A model generated the notes under the pieces. It ran no database searches. It was given only the letters and a program-made list of their open reading frames with translations, and was not told where the DNA came from. Below are positions 43,255-50,962 of a stretch of 64,000 nt of DNA, in pieces. The stretch is taken from assembly GCF_029278565.1 (NCBI RefSeq), contig NZ_CP119560.1, positions 372,001 to 436,000 of the forward strand. The letters run 5' to 3'. The position numbers and the translations under genes were made by a program. Position 1 is the stretch's first letter; each line of letters begins with the position of its first letter. The DNA is from Haloarcula halophila (GTDB lineage: Archaea > Halobacteriota > Halobacteria > Halobacteriales > Haloarculaceae).

Positions 43255-43773
43255 TCACCTGGAATCGGCCAGACTCTCGTCGACGAGGCGCGTGAACCGG
43301 TCGACGAGGCGGTCTGCGAGCGATGGCGTCACGTCATCAAGCAGCCGGCGCGTCTCGTCCGGCCGAGCCAGTTCGACGACGACACGGCCGTTCTCACCGT
43401 ACGACTTCTCGACGATGCCGGTGTCGTTCAGCGAGGAGACGTGCCACGCGACAGTACTCCGGCTGAGGTCGAGTCGGTCGGCCAACTCGGCCGCTCCGAG
43501 CGGTCCATCGTCGATGAGGTGGGCCAGTAGTGCCCGCGCCGTCTCCCGCCGGACGAACGCGAGGACGCGACGCTCCCACGGGTCGTATGACCGGTCGTAG
43601 TAGTGTGTCCGGCCCTGGATCTCCTCGGCGACGATATCGCCGGCCCGTTCCAGCTTTCTGAGGTGGTACTGGGCCTGTCCCGTGGCGATATTCAGGTCTT
43701 CCCTGACCGCGGTGAAGTGGACCCCTGGGTTGGCTTCGACGTGCTCGTTCACTCGCTCTCTGACCGTGGGCAT
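43255..43773 (-). CDS. Tandem winged-helix regulator, 172 aa
   Basis: Two winged-helix domains. Residues about 1-65: VNEHVEANPGVHFTAVREDL, then GQAQYHLRKLERAG. Residues about 75-150: LLAHLIDDGPLGAAELADRL, then SRSTVAWHVSSL. This matches the haloarchaeal ArsR-like double-wHTH proteins. It converges with nosY and lies downstream of nosL on the minus strand. Probably regulates the nos cluster, perhaps in response to copper or oxygen; no metal-binding Cys motif is visible. Confidence 0.85.
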   Translation of the reverse strand: MPTVRERVNEHVEANPGVHFTAVREDLNIATGQAQYHLRKLERAGDIVAEEIQGRTHYYDRSYDPWERRVLAFVRRETARALLAHLIDDGPLGAAELADRLDLSRSTVAWHVSSLNDTGIVEKSYGENGRVVVELARPDETRRLLDDVTPSLADRLVDRFTRLVDESLADSR

Positions 43774-43841
43774 TCGGTATCTCTCGATTACCCACCGGAG
43801 TTACAACAGCCCACCGTTCGTTCTCACTTCTCGGGAATCCC

Positions 43842-44402
43842 CTACCCGCGACTGACTAGTTCGCGCTGGATGGCTTCTGCGGGGAGGGTCTGGCCCCCGT
43901 ACTCCTCGGTGAACGACTCGGCGTCACCCTCGTCCCCGAACGGGACGATGGCAGTCCCCATCGCACTTTCCACATCGCTGTTGGCGACGACAGTGAGCTC
44001 CGCCGACACGGTGAACGCTGACGCGTCCAGATGGTGTGTCAGCACGGTGGCACCCCCGTCGGTCCGGACCTCGTAGTCGACGGCGCTGTAGTCGGTGAGA
44101 AACGTCGTCGCCGGCGTCCATCCCTCCTGTTCTTTGGCGAACCGGTGACGATAGGTGCAGCTCGTGCTGCAGAACCGGGCCGGTTCGTCGTGTCCGGTGG
44201 GAGTGTTGTTCCGATAGTACGTCTCCCCGACCGGCCCGGGATGTTCGGAGATGACCATGCCACACTGGTCGCAGTTCTCGTCCGTTGCGATGGTGACCGG
44301 CGCAGCTGTTTCTCCACCGCTTTGACAGCCGGCGAGTGTCAGCATCGCCGCTGTCCCGGTGAGCAGGTCTCGTCGTGTCGGGCCGCGTTTCCGTTCGGTC
44401 AT
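43842..44402 (-). CDS. nosL: NosL-like copper-binding lipoprotein, 186 aa
   Basis: Tat signal (TRRDLLTG) and lipobox LAGC with Cys26. CDQCGM at 44-49 is the Cu(I) site of NosL (Cys44, Cys47, Met49). FCSTSCTYRHRF follows, and then a NosL fold ending VPFGDEGDAESFTEEYGGQ. Delivers Cu(I) to the NosD/NosZ system in known cases. The start is the ATG at 44402; an upstream ATG adds nine hydrophobic residues before the Tat motif and is less likely. It lies between the small membrane protein and the double-wHTH gene on the minus strand. Confidence 0.87.
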   Translation of the reverse strand: MTERKRGPTRRDLLTGTAAMLTLAGCQSGGETAAPVTIATDENCDQCGMVISEHPGPVGETYYRNNTPTGHDEPARFCSTSCTYRHRFAKEQEGWTPATTFLTDYSAVDYEVRTDGGATVLTHHLDASAFTVSAELTVVANSDVESAMGTAIVPFGDEGDAESFTEEYGGQTLPAEAIQRELVSRG

Positions 44403-44459
44403 ACCGGTGGATACCCCGACGACGGACAAATGGCTCTTGGTGGGGTCATCGAAAACCAG

Positions 44460-44780
44460 TCACTCCGGGGCCTCTGGCCTGTCGACGGCGAAGATAGCCG
44501 CTAGCACCAACAGCGCGATCGAGAGGTCGACACCGTGACCGGCGAGGTGGTGAATCGGCATTGGGACGGCACCGAACACGGTTCCGAGACCCACGACAGA
44601 CCGGACGACGAGCAGCCCGATAGCGACCGTCAACAGCAGGTACGTCCGGTTCCGACGGCGGAGCGTCCCGGCGGTGGCGACGAGAAACAACGCTACTGTG
44701 CCCAGTGTCGCGAGTCCGATGAGTACCAGCAGGACCGTGGCTTCGCCCCGTCCCAGCCACTCGCCGGTTAGTTGGAGCAT
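44460..44780 (-). CDS. Small membrane protein of the nos cluster, 106 aa
   Basis: Three helices (about 15-37, 45-63, 82-99) with HHLAGHG before the last one: several His that might bind metal. The start at 44780 (MLQLTGEWLG) gives a compact protein; the longer open frame upstream is Ser/Arg-rich and not membrane-like. Stop lies 58 bases before nosL on the same strand. Role unknown, but its place suggests involvement in copper supply or sensing. Confidence 0.7.
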   Translation of the reverse strand: MLQLTGEWLGRGEATVLLVLIGLATLGTVALFLVATAGTLRRRNRTYLLLTVAIGLLVVRSVVGLGTVFGAVPMPIHHLAGHGVDLSIALLVLAAIFAVDRPEAPE

Positions 44781-45042
44781 CGCTCGACACGTGACTTCGG
44801 GAGTGACCGTAGAAACGTTTTCGACGTCCAACTGCGTCTTCGCGTGGTGTAGAGTCGTGACGGTTCTGCAAAGACGAGTAAGCCCCTCGACGATACCGGG
44901 GCGGACGTGGTCAGGTCGACGGAAGCGTCGGCAACTAGCTGTCGACAGTTGCCACAGGACAACTGGACGAACGAGCCCGGCCGGTAGTCCTGCATGTGCG
45001 GAAGAGCTCGGGCTTCTATCGACACCCTCCAATACTCCGCAA

Positions 45043-46935
45043 TCAGGCCTGTTCGGTTCCAGTGATCTCGAAGCGTGCTCCACCGGTCTCGCTTTCTGTG
45101 AGCCTGATAGTCCACCCATGGGCGTCAGCGACCTGCTTGACGATGCTCAGACCGAAGCCCGTCCCGTCGTCTGCCGTTGAGTATCCCGCATCGAACACCG
45201 ACTCGCGCTCGTCGGCTGGAATTCCCCGCCCGTCATCTGCAATGTAGAACCCACTGTCGAGGTCCCCCACTGTCACTGTGGTAGCATCACCCCCGTGTTC
45301 GACAGCGTTCCGAACGAGGTTCTCTATCAGTTGCTGGAGACGGCTTCGGTCGGCTTGGATCGTTTTGTCGGTCGTGATTTCGAGTGTTGCCTCGCCCGTT
45401 TCGACGTGTTGCCAGCACGCGTCGCAGACTTCTCCGAGGGCAACGTCTTCCATTTCGTTCACTCTGACGCCCTCGCGAGCCAACGTCAGGATATCCTCGA
45501 TCAACACATCCATTCGGTCAAGCGCTCGCTCGATGGGGGCTACTTGTTCGGTTTCACAGTCTTCTTTCAGGAGTTCCAGTCGTCCCTGGGCCACCTGCAG
45601 TGGATTCCGCAGATCGTGGGAGACGACGCTGGCGAACTCCTCAAGGCGTTCGTTCTGACGTTCCAGTTCCGCCTCGCGAGCGCGTATCTCTGCAGTCCGC
45701 TCGACCTGTTCGAGCGCCGCTGTGATGTTGCTGGCCAAGATCTCCACGAGGACGCTATCCTCGTCGTCGAAGGTTGCTGCCGTCGGTGAGCTGGCGATCA
45801 AAACTCCCGCCTCGCCGAGTGGGAGGATGAGTTCACTCCGTACTGGGGAGTTCGGATTGTGTATGTCCGGGTGGTCGTGGACGTCCTCGATCGCGAGTGG
45901 TTCGCCCTGTTCGTAGACGCGCCACGCGATGCTGTCCTCGCCCGTGAACGTCGGCGGATCGCCGACGAGATCGTGTCCAGCGTCGGTTTGCGCGACCGGG
46001 ACAAGCCCGCTCTGCTCATCGTATAGATGAATCCCGTTCGCCTCCAACCCCAGCACGTCGGCGGCGGCCTCGACCCCGATCTCGGCGACTTCCGTCCGCG
46101 TCTCTGCGGCCATCAACTCCGGCGTCGTTTCGTTGAGGGTTGCGAGACGCCTCTCGTATGTCTTGCGCTCGGTGACGTCCGCTGCGATACCGAGGACAGC
46201 GCGATCGTCGACATCGCCGAACTCGTACGGTTGTAATCGCGGTTCGAAGACGTGTGTCTCACCGTCCGGATCGGAAACTTCGACCTCCGGAGCCCGCTTT
46301 GTCGTCCCCGTTTCGAGTGTTTCGCCGATAAATTGCTGGAACTGCGCGGCGGCGGACCCATCGAGCACCTCCGCGATATTCGACCCTTCGATATCCTCGA
46401 CAGTGGAGTCGTGAAAGGCCGCGAGCGCTTCGTTCACGAGAAGGTAGTTCCCGTTCTCGTCGAGTACGTAGAGCAGATGAGGGAGCGAATCGACGATCTC
46501 ACGCAACCGCTGCTCGCTTCGCTCGACGTGTTCCCGTGTCCGCTGGTGTTCGACGGCGTTCGTGATACGGTTCGCGAGTACCGTATACTGGTCAGTACCG
46601 CCTTCCTTCTGGAGGTAGTCGGTCACGCCAGCAGAGATCGCATCGCTAGCCACTTCCTCCGAACCCTTCCCAGTGAAGAGGATGAACGGCAACTCGGGAT
46701 ACTGCTCCCGGACAGACTTGAGGAACTCAATCCCGTTCTGGCTGGGCATATCGTAGTCCGAGATCACACAGTCGAACCGATTCTGTTCGAGTTGCGCTGC
46801 TCCAGCGCTCGCACTGGTGGCTGTCTCGATAACGAACCTCTCGTCCTCGCGTTCAAGAAAGGTAGCAGTCATATCAGCGAAATCAGGTTCGTCGTCGACG
46901 TGAAGAACCTGAATGGTGTCTGGAAGCTCGTTCAT
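45043..46935 (-). CDS. Hybrid sensor kinase (receiver-PAS-GAF-HisKA-HATPase), 630 aa
   Basis: N-terminal receiver domain (about 8-125) with acidic pocket HVDDEPD, phosphoacceptor Asp60 in ISDYDMP, and FTGKGSEEVASDA. Then PAS (about 140-265), GAF (about 270-415), HisKA with His440 in VVSHDLRNPL, and HATPase with DDGRGIPADERESVFDAGYS and GTGFGLSIVKQVADAHGW. No membrane segment, so it is cytoplasmic. The start at 46935 (MNELPDTIQV) is supported by a TATA-like box 28 nt upstream. It lies next to another kinase on the same strand; no separate output regulator is seen. Confidence 0.9.
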   Translation of the reverse strand: MNELPDTIQVLHVDDEPDFADMTATFLEREDERFVIETATSASAGAAQLEQNRFDCVISDYDMPSQNGIEFLKSVREQYPELPFILFTGKGSEEVASDAISAGVTDYLQKEGGTDQYTVLANRITNAVEHQRTREHVERSEQRLREIVDSLPHLLYVLDENGNYLLVNEALAAFHDSTVEDIEGSNIAEVLDGSAAAQFQQFIGETLETGTTKRAPEVEVSDPDGETHVFEPRLQPYEFGDVDDRAVLGIAADVTERKTYERRLATLNETTPELMAAETRTEVAEIGVEAAADVLGLEANGIHLYDEQSGLVPVAQTDAGHDLVGDPPTFTGEDSIAWRVYEQGEPLAIEDVHDHPDIHNPNSPVRSELILPLGEAGVLIASSPTAATFDDEDSVLVEILASNITAALEQVERTAEIRAREAELERQNERLEEFASVVSHDLRNPLQVAQGRLELLKEDCETEQVAPIERALDRMDVLIEDILTLAREGVRVNEMEDVALGEVCDACWQHVETGEATLEITTDKTIQADRSRLQQLIENLVRNAVEHGGDATTVTVGDLDSGFYIADDGRGIPADERESVFDAGYSTADDGTGFGLSIVKQVADAHGWTIRLTESETGGARFEITGTEQA

Positions 46936-46960
46936 TATGTACAGCGTGATTGAGGCAACC

Positions 46961-46966
46961 AATAAC
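46961..46966 (-). promoter_or_regulatory. TATA-like box for the hybrid kinase
   Basis: GTTATT on the minus strand, centred about 28 nt before the ATG at 46935. Confidence 0.4.
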
Positions 46967-47129
46967 GGTTGGGGCGTGAGTATCGGCCATCTTCAACCCT
47001 AGTGACAAATAGTACCACAGACCGGATAGTGAAAGACGTACTTCGGGGGCAACGAAAGATATCGAACTCTGGTCAGCGATGGCTGCGACCTGAGGGGGTT
47101 CTAGTACGTCAGATGAGTTCAACTCTGCG

Positions 47130-48845
47130 TCACGCCGAGTCGGCCTGTTGTCTGTGAGGAGTCGCTCCGGTGAGATCGCCGAAAACGAAACGCGCACCGC
47201 CGTTCTGACTCTCAGTGAGACGGACAGACCAGCCATGTGCCTGAGCGATCGTCTGGACGATCGCCAAGCCGAATCCGGTCCCCGAAGACGACGAGGTGTG
47301 CCCGTACTCGAAGACACGGTCACGTTCCGTAGCTGGGATGCCCGGACCGTCGTCTTCCACATATAACTCGTCATCCTCGCGACCAACGGTGATCGTCACC
47401 CCCGACCCGCCATGTTCGACCGCATTTCGGAAGAGGTTCTCGAACAGTTGTTGAAGACGCTGGGTATCCGCCTTGAGGACCCCTTCGGCATTATTGACCA
47501 GCGTGGCTTTCTCGTGGTCATCGACGTTCTGCCACGCATCGTCGACGACCGAGGCTAACGTCACCTGTTCGACATCGTCTACCGATTGTCCCTGACGGGC
47601 CAACGCCAGAAGATCCGTGACGAGTGCGTCCATCCGATCGATCGCGTCGGCCGCTTTGTCGAGGTGGGCCGTGTCGTCCTCCTGACGGGCCAGAGCAACG
47701 GATCCGTCCGCGACAGCCAACGGGTTCCGCAAGTCGTGGCTGACAACACCTGCAAACTCCTCAAGGCGTTCGTTCTGACGCTCTAGCTCTGCCTCTCGGC
47801 GTACTTGTTCGGTCACGTCACGCAGGACGATCAGCAGTCCCCGACGGATGCCGAACTGGTCCTCTATCGATGTCACGTTCGGGTCCAATGTCACCGAATC
47901 GTTCTCGCTGGTCGTGTAAACGAAGGGTTCCTCGTCATCTATCGCCGCTGCGAGCGACGGCGAAACGTCCGTCAGTGACCGTCCAGTCAGACTCCGCTCA
48001 GAGTCCGCGTTCACCGCAGACGGAGTCTGGTCCCGGGCAAACAGCCGCTCGGCCGCGCCGTTTGCGTCGTAAATTTTCTCCTCCGGGCCGGTCACGAGGA
48101 CAGCGTCGTCCATCTCTTCGATCAGTAGATCAGCTGCGAGAGGAGTCACATCGAGGAAATCGTACCGAAACAGTGCGATCCAGATAATGCCACTGTTGAC
48201 CACGAGCGCGAAGGGAGTCAAGTTGATCGGCGTAACTCCACCGTGATACAGGAACCCGCCGATCGGAATGAGGAGACCACCGAGTAAGATCAGGCCAGTC
48301 TGCTTCCGATAGAAGCTCCGGGTCTGAGAATAGAAGCGTACCAGTAGAGCGTACCCAGCCACCGTCAAGAATAGGACGTAGAGGATCTGGAGGTCCGAGA
48401 CCACTGTCGGCTGAATTTGAATCGTTGTCAGCCCCTCGAACTGGGTAGTGTTGACGTCGTGCAGTACTACCCTGTGAAACGGGTTCGTGGCCAATAGAAG
48501 TGTAAAGGCGATTGGCTCTCCCCCGAGGAGTGCGACCCGCCGGGACGTGAGCCAGGCCCGGTTTCCCGTATACACGACTACGAATAGGACGAAGAGCACG
48601 GCGATTCCCTGTATAAAGCCTGTATAGATCACGTGGCTCGCGAAGGCGACCGGAACGCTGGGGCTGAGATACATCGCGAGTATCGCGACACAGGTCAGTG
48701 CACTCGCGAGATTGAGACCGAAAAACGCACGATTGACGGGCATATCGTTCCGATACGCGACCGTTGCCAGCCAGACGCTGACGACTACGCCGAGCGATAC
48801 GCCGAGCAGAATCGTACTCCCCAGTATCGTCAGTGCTTCTGCCAC
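47130..48845 (-). CDS. Membrane sensor histidine kinase (7TM-PAS-HisKA-HATPase), 571 aa
   Basis: Seven helices in residues about 1-230 (HisK_7TM type: a first helix beginning LTILGSTILLGVSLGVVVSV, and LYVLFLTVAGYALLVRFY). PAS follows (about 240-350; EEMDDAVLVTGPEEKIYDANGA). His370 is in VVSHDLRNPL. HATPase has ENLFRNAVEHGG, DDGPGIPATERDRVFEYGH and GTGFGLAIVQTIAQAHGW. Same architecture as the kinase at 9103-10785. It is followed on the same strand by the hybrid kinase after 195 bases. Confidence 0.9.
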   Translation of the reverse strand: MAEALTILGSTILLGVSLGVVVSVWLATVAYRNDMPVNRAFFGLNLASALTCVAILAMYLSPSVPVAFASHVIYTGFIQGIAVLFVLFVVVYTGNRAWLTSRRVALLGGEPIAFTLLLATNPFHRVVLHDVNTTQFEGLTTIQIQPTVVSDLQILYVLFLTVAGYALLVRFYSQTRSFYRKQTGLILLGGLLIPIGGFLYHGGVTPINLTPFALVVNSGIIWIALFRYDFLDVTPLAADLLIEEMDDAVLVTGPEEKIYDANGAAERLFARDQTPSAVNADSERSLTGRSLTDVSPSLAAAIDDEEPFVYTTSENDSVTLDPNVTSIEDQFGIRRGLLIVLRDVTEQVRREAELERQNERLEEFAGVVSHDLRNPLAVADGSVALARQEDDTAHLDKAADAIDRMDALVTDLLALARQGQSVDDVEQVTLASVVDDAWQNVDDHEKATLVNNAEGVLKADTQRLQQLFENLFRNAVEHGGSGVTITVGREDDELYVEDDGPGIPATERDRVFEYGHTSSSSGTGFGLAIVQTIAQAHGWSVRLTESQNGGARFVFGDLTGATPHRQQADSA

Positions 48846-49011
48846 TATCCAACCATTAAACGGTTCTCAGATCCTATGCTTTTCGGTAGATCTACACAGG
48901 GCCCAGATCATTTGTGGCTAAAGCCGGTACGTTTTCTCAGCTATCGTACCAACTGAAACAGTCTGTCAACAAGATCTCCGTATTGACCGATAGGTCTCAC
49001 GCTCCCGTTGA

Positions 49012-49280
49012 TCAGCTTTCAGCAGTGATCCACTTTTCTCCCCACTCGTGGATCTCATCGAACGCCGAGTGGAGTTCTTCCCCTTTCGGCGTCAGGGAGT
49101 ACGACACTGCGACAGGACTTCCCGTCGTCTGTGGTGACGGTACGATCCGACAGTTCCGTCCACGGACACTACGTCGCCGGTATCGAACGATCCGAACGTG
49201 CGAATCTGGCAACACTGGGCGGTCTCCCGGCGGGAATGGTTCGGTATGCCAGTCCGCTTCGAGCGGTCGGCCATCCGCTG
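49012..49280 (-). pseudogene. HxlR-type regulator remnant
   Basis: The end of an HxlR winged-helix protein is recognisable: SYSLTPKGEELHSAFDEIHE, then WGEKW. The sequence just upstream continues the family only in another frame (DRTVTTDDGKS, about 49115-49150), so there is a frameshift at about 49113. Nothing like the helix-turn-helix survives further upstream. A degraded gene. Confidence 0.6.
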
Positions 49281-50135
49281 AACTCCGGAAGGATGTCATG
49301 CCCGGTCGGCCGATCCCTTGTGTTCGCCGGTCGATCGTTTCGGCAGGTGCGACTCCATCCGGAAACTCCGGCACTCAATGGTTAGGTTTGCCAGTCTCGG
49401 CGCCACCAGCAGGGATGACACCGACCGACGACCAGCAGCCAGGGATCCCTGTTGTTGTCGGCGAGCGTGATGTACTTACCCAGCTCCGGGAGCCGACTCA
49501 TCGGCCACCTCCGACGGGGCCGCCCTCTGGCGATCCAGAAAATTTATGTCTGTGGTGGCCACACCGATCTAGTGGGTCCCGGTTCCCGCTTCACAGTCCC
49601 CTTCCACACGCCCCGAGCACTCCCACCGGGGCCCGACTGACCACCTGTTTCAGCGCCGACCGCGGGGTCGTCATGTCTCCTCGCGGTTCGGCGGTTCCCC
49701 TTTGGGTTCTCCGATTCGGCAGGAGCGACTGCGCCGTCGTCGCTACCTCCTGCCCCGAGTCGGTTACGAGATACACGTCCAGCAGACCTGCTCGGGCGGG
49801 GGCACGTGATAGGAGGGCAGCCCGTCGTGACGGCCGTCCAGCCCAGGCGCTGTTGGATAGCTAGCAGCGGGCTCTTCCCTGACCGGGAACCGCGGTACAG
49901 CGCTCGATATCGACCGACGATTTATCACCAGACCACCCGACTCGGTCGGTGGGGCCCTGGATGATCCCCGACTCTCTCCTGAGCGATCGTGCATCACTCG
50001 CTCCGGGGCCCCAGTTCTGGCTTACTGGTGGAGCCAACAGGTCAACCGGTCGTGAATACAGCGCTGGAGAGTCGTTCGCGAGAGGAGAGTTTCGGCTATC
50101 GAGATCATACGCTCTCTTGACGACTGAGACAGCCG
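49281..50135. other. Probable decayed, gene-free DNA
   Basis: About 850 bases with no intact gene. Scattered minus-strand stretches such as YLVTDSGQEVATTAQS (about 49725-49775) look like former coding sequence in shifting frames. No mobile-element ends were recognised. Confidence 0.4.
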
Positions 50136-50561
50136 TCACTCGCTGGCGTTCCTCGATACGACGGTGAGTTGGCGTGCAAACTCTGTCTGGGTCGCTACTT
50201 CCGAGAACGGGATCGTTTCGTCGCCGACCTGAAGGAAGCGCACCTCCGGTCGCTGCTTGAGACGGTTGTACAGGCGGTTCGCGAACAGATGAGATGGGAC
50301 TGTCGTGTCCGTGGCGACCGATAGTTCCAGAAGATTGCGGTAAATCGGGGAGAGACCCGGCGTCAGACAGTAGCGAACCGGGTTGACTGCTTGTATGTAG
50401 GGTTCTACAGCCAGTTCTGAAGCCAACTCGTTGGTCGCAGATCTAACGCTTGGTATCGTGTCTGTATCCCGAGGGTCGACTAACGACTCGTCAATCTCGA
50501 AGTATAGCTCCATTTCCAGACCGGAGACATCTACGATGGGCGTGTCTCGGCGCTGGTCCAT
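50136..50561 (-). CDS. Hypothetical protein, 141 aa
   Basis: An acidic, evenly coding protein without membrane segments or Cys motifs. It starts MDQRRDTPIVDVSG and contains a conserved-looking core (VEPYIQAVNPVRYCLTPG; RFLQVGDETIPFSEVATQTEF). I do not recognise the family. The acidic composition argues that it is real, but no neighbour gives a function. A weak CGTAAC element lies about 27 nt before the start. Confidence 0.5.
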   Translation of the reverse strand: MDQRRDTPIVDVSGLEMELYFEIDESLVDPRDTDTIPSVRSATNELASELAVEPYIQAVNPVRYCLTPGLSPIYRNLLELSVATDTTVPSHLFANRLYNRLKQRPEVRFLQVGDETIPFSEVATQTEFARQLTVVSRNASE

Positions 50562-50962
50562 ACAGAATACACCGGCTACGGCAAGTTACGCGTTGGGTAG
50601 CAGGCCAAAAATTACAGGAGCCAGTGAACATCGCTGCACACCCGATCGTACGGTTGCAGTCCGATCGGTGTGTACATCGTTTCAATTGGTACTGTCGATC
50701 CCGCGGGTGTCCCGGAAACCCATGGATTGCCGTGGCTCGGCAAGTCACGATACCGGTACTGTTCGGAAGAACGCGTCGCTATCTCCGACGAATCGGACTG
50801 AGAACGGCGTACCATCGCTTGCCTGGCAGCAGCGAACTGATGAACCGAGATAGCTACAAAACCGTGCCAACGTGGCCCGCGTTATCTGCCGAATTGCGGC
50901 AACAATTTCGTCATACCACGAAACTAATACTTTAGATTCGTGTTGGCTGAGATAGAGTTTCG
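50562..50962. other. Intergenic region with repeat copy C
   Basis: About 400 bases between the hypothetical gene and the AAA+ gene. It holds the best-preserved copy of the hairpin element and no other recognisable gene. TATA-like ATACTTTAGA at about 50928-50937 lies about 30 nt before the AAA+ start. Confidence 0.5.
50608..50694 (+). repeat. Dispersed hairpin element, copy C
   Basis: Third copy of the element. The stem arms CCGATCG (50642-50648) and CGATCGG (50662-50668) are perfect here; an outer ACAC/GTGT stem lies beyond, and the loop is 13 nt. The open frame reads CTPDRTVAVRSVC. It lies about 270 bases upstream of the AAA+ gene. Confidence 0.68.

Noticed and set aside
50431-50853. 140-codon plus-strand frame spanning repeat copy C
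   Set aside because: Its first part is antisense to the hypothetical gene at 50136-50561; only the repeat core is shared with other copies, so it is described as a repeat rather than a gene.
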